Part shown: piece by piece, positions 16,404 to 24,518 of the stretch
Position numbering within the stretch: position 1 is the stretch's first letter
Layout of the letters: the number at the start of each line of letters is the position of its first letter
Assembly (NCBI RefSeq): GCF_003350535.1
Contig: NZ_QQBB01000009.1
Coordinates: 62,001 to 126,000, forward strand
DNA length: 64,000 bases
Direction: 5' to 3'
Source of the DNA: Microvirga subterranea
GTDB lineage: Bacteria > Pseudomonadota > Alphaproteobacteria > Rhizobiales > Beijerinckiaceae
The notes under the pieces: model-generated
The model's database searches: none
Told to the model about the DNA's origin: nothing
What the model saw: the letters and a program-made list of their open reading frames with translations, nothing else
Translations under genes and position numbers: made by a program

Positions 16404-17726
16404 TCAGTACTTGCCCTTGTTCAGCCGCTCGTACTGGCGGAGGATCTCGTTGCCCCGCTTCACGGCGTCATCCATGGCCTGCTGCGCATCCTTCTTGCCG
16501 GCGAACAGCGCCTCGACCTCCTCGCGCTGTGCAAACATGGCCTGCGTGAAGTTGCCGAAGTGGAACCCGAGGGAGTTCTCCGTCGGCGTGCCTCGATTGA
16601 GCTGCTGGACCGCGATCTCGCGGGTCGGGCTCTCCTTGTAGTAGCCCTCCGCCTTCGCCATCTCGTAAGCCTTGTTGGTCAACGGGACGTATCCCGACGC
16701 CTTGTGCCACCAGAGCTGCGTCTCGGGCTTCGCGAGATAGTCGAAGAAGGCCGCGATCGCCTGCTCCTCCTCGGGCTTGTGGCCCTTGATCACCCAGAGA
16801 GCGGCCCCGCCGATGGTGCTGTTCTTCGGCTGGCGCCCCTCCTCCCACGGCAGGAAGGTGGCGCTCCAGGCGATCTTGGCGTTGCGCTCGATGCCGCTAT
16901 GCGCCGCGGTCGAAGCGAAATAGGTGGCACATTTGCCGGAGGTGAAGAGCTGCTCGGGGCTGAAGCCCTGGCCGGCGATCTGCAGCACGCCGTCGTCGAG
17001 CCATTTCTTCAGGCGAGCCACCTGGGGCACCACGAGCGTCTTGTTGTAGACGAACTCCGTGTCCAGACCATCATAGCCGTTCGCCTTCGTGGCGTAGGAC
17101 TGGTCGTTGATGGCGCTGTAGTTTTCGATGAGACTCCAGTGATAGTCCGTCGCCAGCGCCGTCCCGCATTCGGCAGCACCGGACTTCTTGATGGCGTAGA
17201 GCTGCTTCTCGAACTCGCCCCAGGTTTCCGCCGGCTTGTCGAACCCGGCCTTCTGGAACTGGTCCTTGTTGTAGAACAGGATCGGCGACGACGAGTTGAA
17301 CGGCATCGCCGCCAGCTTGCCTTTGTAGGAGTAGAACCCGGCCACCGGCTTGATGAAATCGGCCCACTCGATCTTGTGACCGGTCTTGTCCATGAGGTCC
17401 TGCACCTGGACGATCGCGTCCGAGAGCAGCATCGTCATGAAGCCGCGCTCGTAGATCTGGACGATGTGGGGAGGGCGCTTGGCGCGGTAGGCCGCGATGG
17501 TGCCGTTGATCACCTCGTCGTAATTGCCCTTGTTGATCGCGACGACCTTGTACTGGTCGTTCGATTCGTTGAACTTCTTGACCAGTTCGTCCACGCGCTC
17601 GCCATTGACGCCGTTCATGGCGTGCCACCACTGCACCTCGACGGGCGCGGCCCAGGCCGCGGCACCCGACATGATCAGCGCCAGCGCCCCGGCAGCGGCG
17701 CGCGGCATCGTTGAAGTCATTTTCAT
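16404..17726 (-). CDS. ugpB: Periplasmic glycerol-phosphate-type binding protein UgpB
   Basis: This 440-residue solute-binding protein begins with a Sec signal peptide (about 1-26, ending AWA-AP). Diagnostic UgpB segments are VQWWHAMNGVNGERVDELVKKFN, NKGNYDEVINGTIAAYRAKRPPHIVQIYE, KLAAMPFNSSSPILFYNKD, NSTIGGAALWVIKGH, KASGYVPLTNKAYE and the terminal RGNEILRQYERLNKGKY. The family binds sn-glycerol 3-phosphate and glycerophosphocholine. It follows the glycerol-1-phosphate dehydrogenase gene by 33 bases and has a strong GGGAGGGAAG ribosome site. Confidence 0.94.
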   Translation of the reverse strand: MKMTSTMPRAAAGALALIMSGAAAWAAPVEVQWWHAMNGVNGERVDELVKKFNESNDQYKVVAINKGNYDEVINGTIAAYRAKRPPHIVQIYERGFMTMLLSDAIVQVQDLMDKTGHKIEWADFIKPVAGFYSYKGKLAAMPFNSSSPILFYNKDQFQKAGFDKPAETWGEFEKQLYAIKKSGAAECGTALATDYHWSLIENYSAINDQSYATKANGYDGLDTEFVYNKTLVVPQVARLKKWLDDGVLQIAGQGFSPEQLFTSGKCATYFASTAAHSGIERNAKIAWSATFLPWEEGRQPKNSTIGGAALWVIKGHKPEEEQAIAAFFDYLAKPETQLWWHKASGYVPLTNKAYEMAKAEGYYKESPTREIAVQQLNRGTPTENSLGFHFGNFTQAMFAQREEVEALFAGKKDAQQAMDDAVKRGNEILRQYERLNKGKY

Positions 17727-17759
17727 TACGCTTCCCTCCCTTTGATCCTTGCCCTGGTG

Positions 17760-19142
17760 TCAGACGGTGGCGGCGTGCCGCCCCTGCCCTCTCGAACGCC
17801 GCCCCCAAAAGCCGTCATCGGCCATGAGGGCAGCGATACTCCTGTCGAACCATCCGAGATCGTCCATCAGATCCAGGATGGTGTAGCGCCGGCGGATCAG
17901 CCGCGCGCGTCGGTATTCCCGGGCCAGCTTCGCCAGCGGCACGCCGAGATCGGCGGGATGCGCCGGCGCGCCCGCCTGCCGGAGCCAGCCTTCCATCTCG
18001 TCCGGCGGAATGGTTAAGCGGCGCAGCTCGTCGCGCAGAGCGGGCCAGTTCGCCGCAAGGGTCGCGAGGCGCTCGTCCCGGCGCGACGCCCGCTCCAGCT
18101 TTGCGCGCATCTCCGTGCGCGCGCTGTCGGCGATGTGCGGATCCTGAAATGCCGCGGCGATCTGGGCTTCGACCTGTTCGGGCGTGGACGCAGCATTCCT
18201 GGACTGCGCGACCGCGTCCGCGTCGATGTGCTGGGACAGGAACCACTCGTAGAGAGCCAGGATCGCCACCGTTCCGATGCCGACGCAGGCGCCGTGCGCA
18301 GCGGGCTCGCCCTCATGGGTCAGGCGCTCCATCTCCCACACGTGAGAGATGAGATGTTCGGCGCCGCTCGCCGGCCGCGAATTGCCGTGGGCCTGCATGG
18401 CGAATCCGGAAACGAGGAGGCCGTTCACGAGATCGCCGAAAGCGGCGGGATCGCCACGCTGGATCTCAGCGGGGCGCGACAGCCAGCCGCGCACGTTGTC
18501 CTGCACCAAGGCGAAGGGTTCGGGGTTGATGGGCTCCTCGCCAAGGGCGTCTGCGAGCTTCCAGTCGGCGCCGGCGACGATCTTCCCTGCGAGGTCGCCG
18601 TATCCCCAGCCGGCCATGCGGCCTGGGGCGCGGGCAATCACGTTCAGGTCGGCCACGACGGCGACCGGCGGCGCGCAGTCGAGGGTGCGCTTGAAGCCGT
18701 CGTCGAGCAAGGCGGCGCCCGAGGCGGCGTAGCCGTCCATGGAGGCGGCGGTCGCGACGCACATATAGGACGTGCCGGCGAGCTCGGCCGCATATTTCGT
18801 GAGGTCGTTGATGACGCCGGATCCGACCGCGACCGGCAGCGCCCCCCGCTCCCTGATCACGCCCGCGATGTCCCGCGCGGTGCCGGCATGCGGCTTCGCG
18901 CGCGGCGCAGCCTCGAGAATGATCGGCGCGGAAGCCGACAGACCCGCCTGCTCGAGAACGGCGAGCGCATCCCGCCCCGCGGCCTCCATCGTGTTCGGGT
19001 CGGCGACGATGAGCAGCGGTCGGCCCCCGACCTCCCGAACGGCGTCGGGCAGGGCAGCAAGCGCCCCAGGGGCGACGAACACGCGGCGCGTCACCGTCGC
19101 CTTGCGTACCGCCTCATCGAGAACCTGCGCCTGATCTGTCAT
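17760..19142 (-). CDS. sn-Glycerol-1-phosphate dehydrogenase homologue (AraM/EgsA family)
   Basis: This 460-residue protein belongs to the iron/zinc-dependent dehydroquinate-synthase-like fold. GSGVINDLTKYAA (107-119) binds NAD(P) and TAASMDGYAASGA (131-143) is typical of the AraM/G1PDH group. Likely metal ligands are Asp183 (GYGDL), His263/267 (AEHLISHVWE) and His283 (PAAHGACVG). The family interconverts sn-glycerol 1-phosphate and dihydroxyacetone phosphate. Here it is the first gene of a ugp-type uptake operon with a phosphodiesterase, so it probably oxidises an imported glycerol phosphate rather than making lipid. The C-terminal tail (about residues 395-460) is Arg-rich and longer than usual. 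Exact stereospecificity is unproven. Confidence 0.85.
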   Translation of the reverse strand: MTDQAQVLDEAVRKATVTRRVFVAPGALAALPDAVREVGGRPLLIVADPNTMEAAGRDALAVLEQAGLSASAPIILEAAPRAKPHAGTARDIAGVIRERGALPVAVGSGVINDLTKYAAELAGTSYMCVATAASMDGYAASGAALLDDGFKRTLDCAPPVAVVADLNVIARAPGRMAGWGYGDLAGKIVAGADWKLADALGEEPINPEPFALVQDNVRGWLSRPAEIQRGDPAAFGDLVNGLLVSGFAMQAHGNSRPASGAEHLISHVWEMERLTHEGEPAAHGACVGIGTVAILALYEWFLSQHIDADAVAQSRNAASTPEQVEAQIAAAFQDPHIADSARTEMRAKLERASRRDERLATLAANWPALRDELRRLTIPPDEMEGWLRQAGAPAHPADLGVPLAKLAREYRRARLIRRRYTILDLMDDLGWFDRSIAALMADDGFWGRRSRGQGRHAATV

Positions 19143-19158
19143 CGACCCCTCACTAGCG

Positions 19159-19190
19159 ATACATTTGAATAGTTTGTATTACATTTGTAT
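19159..19190. promoter_or_regulatory. Candidate SorC-family operator/promoter region for the G1PDH-ugp operon
   Basis: This AT-rich patch, 17 bases upstream of the dehydrogenase ATG, holds repeated TACA/TGTA elements: ATACA (19159-19163), TGTAT (19175-19179) and TACATTTGTA (19180-19189), with ACATTTG occurring twice (19161, 19181). Such repeats suit a multimeric SorC-type repressor. The divergent regulator gene begins 150 bases further on. Confidence 0.4.
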
Positions 19191-19342
19191 GACACTGGCA
19201 ACGGGATCGGGTGTGCAGCCCCTCGTTCTCACCGGAGGAATTTTGCCGATGACAGGCTCGATATCTTGTTGCGGCGGGACCAAGGCCTTCGCATGATGGG
19301 CGCTCGTTTCAGCCTCCGTATCACCGCCTCAATCTCGGTCTC

Positions 19343-20347
19343 ATGATGAACTCGGCAGACAACTCCCTCGAAGCGCGCGTCGCCTGGCTCTACTTCATGG
19401 AGGGCATGACCCAGGCCGACATCGCGGAAAAGCTCGGGATGACGCGGCTTCGCGTGAACCGGATGCTCGTGGAGGCGCGCACCAGCGGCCTCGTCAGCAT
19501 CACGCTCAACTCCCGGTTCGCCACCTGCGTCGAGCTCGAACAGAGCCTCGTCCGGGAGTTCGGCCTGAAAGATGCCGTCATCGTCCCGACGCCGGACGAT
19601 CCGGATCTCGTTCCTGTTCTGCTCGGGCAGGCGGCGGGCGAGTATCTGTCGAATCTTCTCGAGACGAATCGCGTCAGGGGTCTCGGCATCGGATGGGGCG
19701 CGACCCTACGCGAGACCATCCGCAACATGCGTGCGGGTCGCTATCCGGAGCTGTGCGTCAATTCGATGATGGGCGGCCTCACCCATGGGCTGGAGCTCAA
19801 CACCTTCGAGACCGCGAGCAGCCTCGCCAACCGCCTGAATGCGGAGTGCCAGTATCTGGCGGCGCCGATCTATGCGGGTAGCCCCAAGTCGCGGGACATC
19901 ATCCTGGCGCAGGACGTGTTCCGCGAAACCTTCGAACGGATCGCCGCCAACGACATCGCCGTGCTCAGCATCGGCGATCTGTCGCTCCGTTCGCTTCTGG
20001 TCCGCTACGGCCTGCCGCGCGACGTGACCACGGACGAGTTGGTGGCGCTCGGCGCCGTCGGCGACATCCTCGGGCAGTTCTACGATGCGGACGGACATGT
20101 GATCGACCATCCGCTGAACGCGCGCGCCATCGCGCTGCCGCTCGATCAGCTTTCCCGCATTCCGACGGTGGTTCTGGCATCAGGCGGAAAGAACAAGACC
20201 CAGGCGGTCGCCGGCGCCCTCAAGGCCGGCCTCGCCTCCGTCGTCATCTGCGACGAGGACACGGCCCGAGCCGCGTGCGAGATGGCGCGGTCCGGCAAGG
20301 CGTCACGGCGCCCAGCCCCTAGCCAGCGGCGGCGGAGCAGCCGGTAA
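19343..20347 (+). CDS. SorC/DeoR-type sugar-binding transcriptional regulator
   Basis: This 334-residue regulator has an N-terminal helix-turn-helix (MEGMTQADIAEKLGMTRLRVNRMLVEARTSGLV, about 19-51). It is followed by the SorC-type sugar-phosphate-sensing domain (RGLGIGWGATLRETIRNM, AAPIYAGSPKSRDIIL, ALGAVGDILGQFYDADG, VVLASGGKNKTQAVAGALKAGLASVVICDE). EryD-like regulators of polyol catabolism belong to this family. It is divergent from the G1PDH-ugp operon and probably its repressor, with a phosphorylated triose or polyol as inducer. Two adjacent ATGs (19343, 19346) are possible starts and neither has a clear Shine-Dalgarno. The last 25 residues are Arg/Ser-rich. Confidence 0.9.
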   Translation: MMNSADNSLEARVAWLYFMEGMTQADIAEKLGMTRLRVNRMLVEARTSGLVSITLNSRFATCVELEQSLVREFGLKDAVIVPTPDDPDLVPVLLGQAAGEYLSNLLETNRVRGLGIGWGATLRETIRNMRAGRYPELCVNSMMGGLTHGLELNTFETASSLANRLNAECQYLAAPIYAGSPKSRDIILAQDVFRETFERIAANDIAVLSIGDLSLRSLLVRYGLPRDVTTDELVALGAVGDILGQFYDADGHVIDHPLNARAIALPLDQLSRIPTVVLASGGKNKTQAVAGALKAGLASVVICDEDTARAACEMARSGKASRRPAPSQRRRSSR

Positions 20348-20355
20348 GGCCCTCC

Positions 20356-20553
20356 TCAAGTCTGCGCGGCCTGCTCTCTGCCGGAGCCGGGCTCGCGCCG
20401 ATCGAGTTGCCGGCTCTGCTTTCTGAGGCGCTTCATCAGCGCGATGGAGGCGAGCATCGTGCGCTCGAGTTGGTTCAATGTTGCACCGGCATCGTAGGCT
20501 GCCGTGAGGTTCTTTCGTTCCAGCTTCATTCCGTACTCGGTTCCGTTGCTCAT
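20356..20553 (-). CDS. Small hypothetical protein
   Basis: This 65-residue, highly charged, probably helical protein (KLERKNLTAAYDAGATLNQLERTMLASIALMKRLRKQSRQL in the middle) has no membrane segment and no family I recognise. GGGGA lies about five bases before the ATG. It lies convergent to the SorC regulator and 100 bases past the ABC ATPase gene, on the same strand as the latter. The amino-acid composition looks protein-like, but the call rests on that and the ribosome site alone. Confidence 0.45.
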   Translation of the reverse strand: MSNGTEYGMKLERKNLTAAYDAGATLNQLERTMLASIALMKRLRKQSRQLDRREPGSGREQAAQT

Positions 20554-20653
20554 GCGGATCCCCGATCACGGGCATCCACAGGCGAGCTAATCGGCGCAGT
20601 TGGGCCGGAATGTGGCGCTACATTGGAACGTCGAAATCGCCGCGCGCCGAACC

Positions 20654-21721
20654 TCATCCCTTCGGATAGACATGGGCGAGCGCCGGATCGAACGAGAACT
20701 CGACGGCGCTGTCGAAGCCGATCTCGATATCCTTGGGAATGACGGCGATCACGCGTTCGGTCGAGGGCGTTTCAAAGCTGACGATCGTTTCCGTGCCGAG
20801 CCGCTCGACCAACGAGACCTTGCCCCTGATGCTGCCCTCCCCGTCTCCCGCCGTCGTGCGCGCGAGGTAATGCGGCCTCAGGCCCAGGACCGCCTCCTGG
20901 CCGACCGCGAAGCCGCGTCCCCTGACCGGGATGGGAGCGATCGCGTCCGCCGCAACGATGATCCTGTCGCCGTTGACGCCCTGCACCTTCACAGGCAGGA
21001 AGTTCATCTTCGGAGAGCCGATGAAGCCGGCGACGAACTTGTTCACCGGTTTCTTGTAGAGCTCGATGGGCGCGCCGATCTGCTGCACCACGCCGCCTTC
21101 GAGCACGACGATCTTATCGGCTAGCGTCATCGCCTCGACCTGATCATGCGTGACGTAGATCATCGTCGCGCCGAGGTCGCGGTGGAGTTTCGCCAGCTCC
21201 ATGCGCATGTCGACGCGGAGCGCCGCATCGAGGTTCGAGAGCGGCTCGTCGAACAGGAAGACGCTCGGCTTGCGCACGATCGCTCGGCCGATCGCCACGC
21301 GCTGGCGCTGGCCGCCGGAGAGTTGGCTGGGCTTGCGGTCGAGCAGGTGCTCCATCTGCAGGATGCGCGCCGCCTCACGAACCCGCGCTTCGAGCTCCGC
21401 CTTCGGCGTCTTGTTGAGCGACAGGCCGAAGCCCATGTTCTCGAACACCGTCATGTGCGGATAGAGCGCATAGGACTGGAACACCATCGCAATACCGCGC
21501 TCGCGCGGCTGGACGTCGTTGCAGAGCCTGTCGTCGATGTAGAGCTCGCCTCCCGAAATCTCCTCCAGCCCCGCGATCATGCGCAGGAGCGTGGACTTGC
21601 CGCAGCCCGAGGGGCCGACGAACACGACGAACTTGCCGTCCTTGATGTCGATGTCGACGCCCTTGATGATGTCGACGGCGCCGAAGCTCTTCCTGAGCCC
21701 GACCAGATTCAGACCGGCCAT
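20654..21721 (-). CDS. ABC transporter ATP-binding protein (UgpC/MalK/MsmX type)
   Basis: This 355-residue ATPase has Walker [10 protein letters not shown] (about 36-44), Q-loop [15 protein letters not shown], signature [33 protein letters not shown] (about 134-166), H-loop [16 protein letters not shown], and a C-terminal regulatory OB-type (TOBE) region from about residue 235. I start it at 21721, where GGAGA precedes the ATG; the longer frame overlaps the kinase gene. It is the last gene of the polyol operon and the only ATPase for two sets of sugar-type permeases in this window, so it may energise both (as MsmX does in Bacillus). UgpC is an equally good name. Confidence 0.93.
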   Translation of the reverse strand: MAGLNLVGLRKSFGAVDIIKGVDIDIKDGKFVVFVGPSGCGKSTLLRMIAGLEEISGGELYIDDRLCNDVQPRERGIAMVFQSYALYPHMTVFENMGFGLSLNKTPKAELEARVREAARILQMEHLLDRKPSQLSGGQRQRVAIGRAIVRKPSVFLFDEPLSNLDAALRVDMRMELAKLHRDLGATMIYVTHDQVEAMTLADKIVVLEGGVVQQIGAPIELYKKPVNKFVAGFIGSPKMNFLPVKVQGVNGDRIIVAADAIAPIPVRGRGFAVGQEAVLGLRPHYLARTTAGDGEGSIRGKVSLVERLGTETIVSFETPSTERVIAVIPKDIEIGFDSAVEFSFDPALAHVYPKG

Positions 21722-21746
21722 GCCACGTCTCCAATCCCAAAATGTC

Positions 21747-23351
21747 TCAAAGCGAAAAAGCGGTCTTCTGCAGCGCCCCGAAAGCCCTGAAGCGGCGCTC
21801 ATGCAGATCCGCCGCGTCCCCTGTGGCGGGCCTGTAGCAGTCTCCGGAAGCCGACATCCGCGCCATGGCCTCCTGCAGGCTGCCGCAGGCTCCACTCGCG
21901 ACGGCGCCGAGCATCGCGGATCCTAAGAGAACCGGATCGCTCTCCCGCGACGCCAGAACCGGGATGCCGGTCGCATCGGCGATCAGCTGCCGGACGAGCG
22001 GATGCTCACCTGCGCCTCCGCTGAGCGCGATGGCGTCGATCGCCGCACCGCGCTTGCGGCTTGCCGCGACGATCTGGCGGAGCCCGTAGCCCAGCCCGAG
22101 GAGGCCGGCTACGTAAAGCGAAACGAGGCTGCGCAGGTCGCGCTCCATGCCGAGGCCCGCGATCACGCCGCGCGCATGCGGGTTCGCGAACGGCGCCCGG
22201 TTGCCGAGGAAATCCGGCACCACGTGAAGGTGCCCTGCGAGATGGGCGGCGTCCGAGAGCGAAGTCGATGCCTTTACCGCCTCATCGGCGAGCCACTCCG
22301 GCGGCGACTGTCGCGCTGCGCCCGCTTTCGCGGCCGCCTCCTGCGATGCGGGATGGAGCGCGATCAGGTGGTCGATGGCGGCCCCCGCCGCCGACTGACC
22401 GCCCTCGCTCAGCCACAGCCCCGGCACCATGGCGGAATAGTAGGGGCCCCACACGCCCGGGATGAACAGCGGGTCTGTGCTGCTCATCATGGTGCAGGCC
22501 GAGGTGCCGAACACATAGGCCATGCGCGTCAGGACCGAGCCGTCGCCGCCCTGCCCTCCGACCGAGCCGACGCCGCCCGCATGCGCGTCGATCAGGCCCG
22601 CAGCGACCGGGGTGCCGGGATTGAGCCCGAGCTCGCGCGCGGCTTCGGCGGTGAGCCCTGCGCCCAGCGGCTGGCCGGGATCGACGATCTCGGTGCCGAT
22701 TCGGGAAAAGCCGTCATCGGCGAGGTCGCCGAGCCCGATTTCCCTGAAATAGCCCGCGTCCCATCGCCTTTCATGGGCCAGGTAGGTCCACTTGCAGGTG
22801 ACGGTGCAGACCGAGCGCGCGAGGCTTCCCGTCGCCCGCCAGGTTAGGAAATCCGCGAGGTCGAGGAACTGCCAGGCGGACCCGTAGGTCTCCGGCAGGT
22901 TCTCCTTGAGCCAGAGCAGCTTCGGCGTCTCCATCTCCGGCGAGATCGTGCCGCCGACATAGCCCAGCACGGAATGGCCGGTGCGGTTGATGCGCTGCGC
23001 CTGGCCGAGCGCGCGATGATCCATCCAGACGATGATGTTGCGCTCGGGATCGCCGGATGTCCCGACCGGCAAAGGCGCTCCTCCTGCCCCGAGGACGACG
23101 AGCGAGCAGGTGGCGTCGAACCCGATCCCCGCGATGTCGTCCGCCTGGAGGCCGCCGGTCGCGAGCGCCTCGCGGACGCTGGCGCAGACCGCCCGCCAGA
23201 TGTCGCCGCTCGACTGCTCGGCGATGTCCGGTTCGTCGCGGAAGAGCGCGATGTCGCGCTTCGCCTTGGCGACCATGGCTCCGTCGCGATCGAAGATCCC
23301 GGCGCGGGCACTGCCGGTGCCCACGTCGATGCCGATGAAATGCCTGGCCAT
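21747..23351 (-). CDS. FGGY-family carbohydrate kinase (D-ribulokinase-like pentulose kinase)
   Basis: This 534-residue two-domain kinase uses ATP to phosphorylate a ketose or polyol. The N-terminus [17 protein letters not shown] (5-21) is the first phosphate loop. WMDHRA (about 110-115), [23 protein letters not shown] (about 131-153), [13 protein letters not shown] and DAHAGGVG (about 250-257, with the catalytic Asp) match the FGGY pentulose-kinase subfamily that includes D-ribulokinase. The C-terminal [18 protein letters not shown] is the second ATP site. It follows the polyol dehydrogenase by 7 bases, so it likely phosphorylates the ketose that enzyme produces, for example erythrulose or a pentulose. 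Confidence 0.9.
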   Translation of the reverse strand: MARHFIGIDVGTGSARAGIFDRDGAMVAKAKRDIALFRDEPDIAEQSSGDIWRAVCASVREALATGGLQADDIAGIGFDATCSLVVLGAGGAPLPVGTSGDPERNIIVWMDHRALGQAQRINRTGHSVLGYVGGTISPEMETPKLLWLKENLPETYGSAWQFLDLADFLTWRATGSLARSVCTVTCKWTYLAHERRWDAGYFREIGLGDLADDGFSRIGTEIVDPGQPLGAGLTAEAARELGLNPGTPVAAGLIDAHAGGVGSVGGQGGDGSVLTRMAYVFGTSACTMMSSTDPLFIPGVWGPYYSAMVPGLWLSEGGQSAAGAAIDHLIALHPASQEAAAKAGAARQSPPEWLADEAVKASTSLSDAAHLAGHLHVVPDFLGNRAPFANPHARGVIAGLGMERDLRSLVSLYVAGLLGLGYGLRQIVAASRKRGAAIDAIALSGGAGEHPLVRQLIADATGIPVLASRESDPVLLGSAMLGAVASGACGSLQEAMARMSASGDCYRPATGDAADLHERRFRAFGALQKTAFSL

Positions 23352-23358
23352 GGCGGGG

Positions 23359-24429
23359 TCAGGCTGCGGAGTTGGGTTGGAGCAGCACCTTCACGGCCTC
23401 CGGGCGGGCCGAGACCTCCAGGGCCTCGTCCCACTGGTCGAGCGGGTATTTGTGCGTCACGATCCCCTTCGACGTGACTTTGCCGCGCGACAGGAGGTCG
23501 ATGGCGGTCGGATAGGTGTAGGGCCCGAGATGGGCGCCGCGCAGGTCGAGCTCCTTGCGGTCGCCGATGATCGACCAGTCGGCGCTCGTCTCGCTGCCGA
23601 ACACGGAGAATTCGACGAAGCGCCCGAGCTTGCGGATCATCTGCAGGCCCTGGGTAACGCCGGCCGGCGCGCCGGTGGCCTCGATATAGACGTCGCAGCC
23701 ATAGCCGCCGGTGAGCGCCTTGATCTCGGCCACCACGTCCGTCTTGGCCGGGTTGAACACCAGGTCGGCCCCGAATGACTTGGCGATGTCGAGCCGCACC
23801 TCCGCCGGATCGATCACGATCAGCTTCTTCGGGGTCTTGCAGGCGGCGACCTGCACCATCATCAGCCCGAGCGGGCCGGCACCTGCGATCACGACCACGT
23901 CGTCGAGCTGGATGTCGGCGCGGTTCACCGTGTGGATCGCGCAGGCCAGCGGCTCGATGATCGCGGCGTCCTCCAGCGGTAGGGAGGCCGGGATGCGGTG
24001 CACCCGCGCATTGGCTGGGATGCGCATGTACTCGGCCATGCCGCCGTCGGCCACTTCGCGCTGAAAGCCGAAGATGTCGTGCTTCTCGCACATCCAGTAG
24101 CGGCCCGAACGGCAATACATGCACTTCTCGCACGGCACGATCTGCTCGGCGATCACCGCGTCGCCCGGCTCCACGCCGAAATGCTCGGCCGCGCCGGGCC
24201 CCAGCTCCGCCACATGGCCGAAGAATTCGTGGCCGGCGACGACCGGCGCCTTCACCCACGGATCGCCCCAGAACATCCCGGCGCCCGACCAGCACTTGCG
24301 GTCCGACGCGCAGATGCCGCAGGCGGCGATGCGGATGACCATCTCGTTGGGACCGGCCACGGGCCTGTCGATGCTCTCGACGCGATAATCCTTCGGCCCA
24401 TGGCAAACGATCGCCTTCATCTTGGGCAT
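23359..24429 (-). CDS. Zinc-dependent polyol dehydrogenase (erythritol/L-threitol dehydrogenase-like MDR)
   Basis: This is a 356-residue medium-chain dehydrogenase. Catalytic zinc ligands are Cys40 and His67/Glu68 (GHEF). The structural zinc cluster Cys100, Cys103, Cys106, Cys114 is complete. VVIAGAGPLGLMMV (about 178-191) is the NAD-binding loop. Stretches such as CGICASDRKCWSG, EQIVPCEKCMYCRSGRYWMC and WSIIGDRKELDLRGAHLGPY resemble, from memory, the erythritol/L-threitol dehydrogenase EltD group more than sorbitol dehydrogenase. It would oxidise an imported polyol to a ketose for the adjoining FGGY kinase. The substrate is inferred. Confidence 0.88.
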   Translation of the reverse strand: MPKMKAIVCHGPKDYRVESIDRPVAGPNEMVIRIAACGICASDRKCWSGAGMFWGDPWVKAPVVAGHEFFGHVAELGPGAAEHFGVEPGDAVIAEQIVPCEKCMYCRSGRYWMCEKHDIFGFQREVADGGMAEYMRIPANARVHRIPASLPLEDAAIIEPLACAIHTVNRADIQLDDVVVIAGAGPLGLMMVQVAACKTPKKLIVIDPAEVRLDIAKSFGADLVFNPAKTDVVAEIKALTGGYGCDVYIEATGAPAGVTQGLQMIRKLGRFVEFSVFGSETSADWSIIGDRKELDLRGAHLGPYTYPTAIDLLSRGKVTSKGIVTHKYPLDQWDEALEVSARPEAVKVLLQPNSAA

Positions 24430-24479
24430 TGCGGTCTCCTCAATCCGTTGTCAGCTTTTCGTGGTGCGTCCCCTGCCGG

Positions 24480-24503
24480 CGCGGGCGCGACGAGGCGCCC
24501 GCG
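24480..24503 (-). other. Hairpin between FAD oxidoreductase and dehydrogenase genes
   Basis: A 9-bp G+C-only stem (24480-24488 with 24495-24503) and 6-base loop begins 16 bases past the FAD-protein stop. There is no T-run, so it is more likely a stability or attenuation element than a full terminator. Confidence 0.5.
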
Positions 24504-24518
24504 GCCGAAGGGCCGAAA

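Noticed and set aside
17815..18246. Possible additional genes within the glycerol-1-phosphate dehydrogenase C-terminal region
   Set aside because: The main frame stays open and protein-like to its stop; alternatives are shifted-frame translations.
22844..24406. A 520-codon minus-strand frame spanning the dehydrogenase and kinase genes
   Set aside because: The translation is low-complexity Arg/Ser/Ala sequence; both real genes have full motif sets in other frames.
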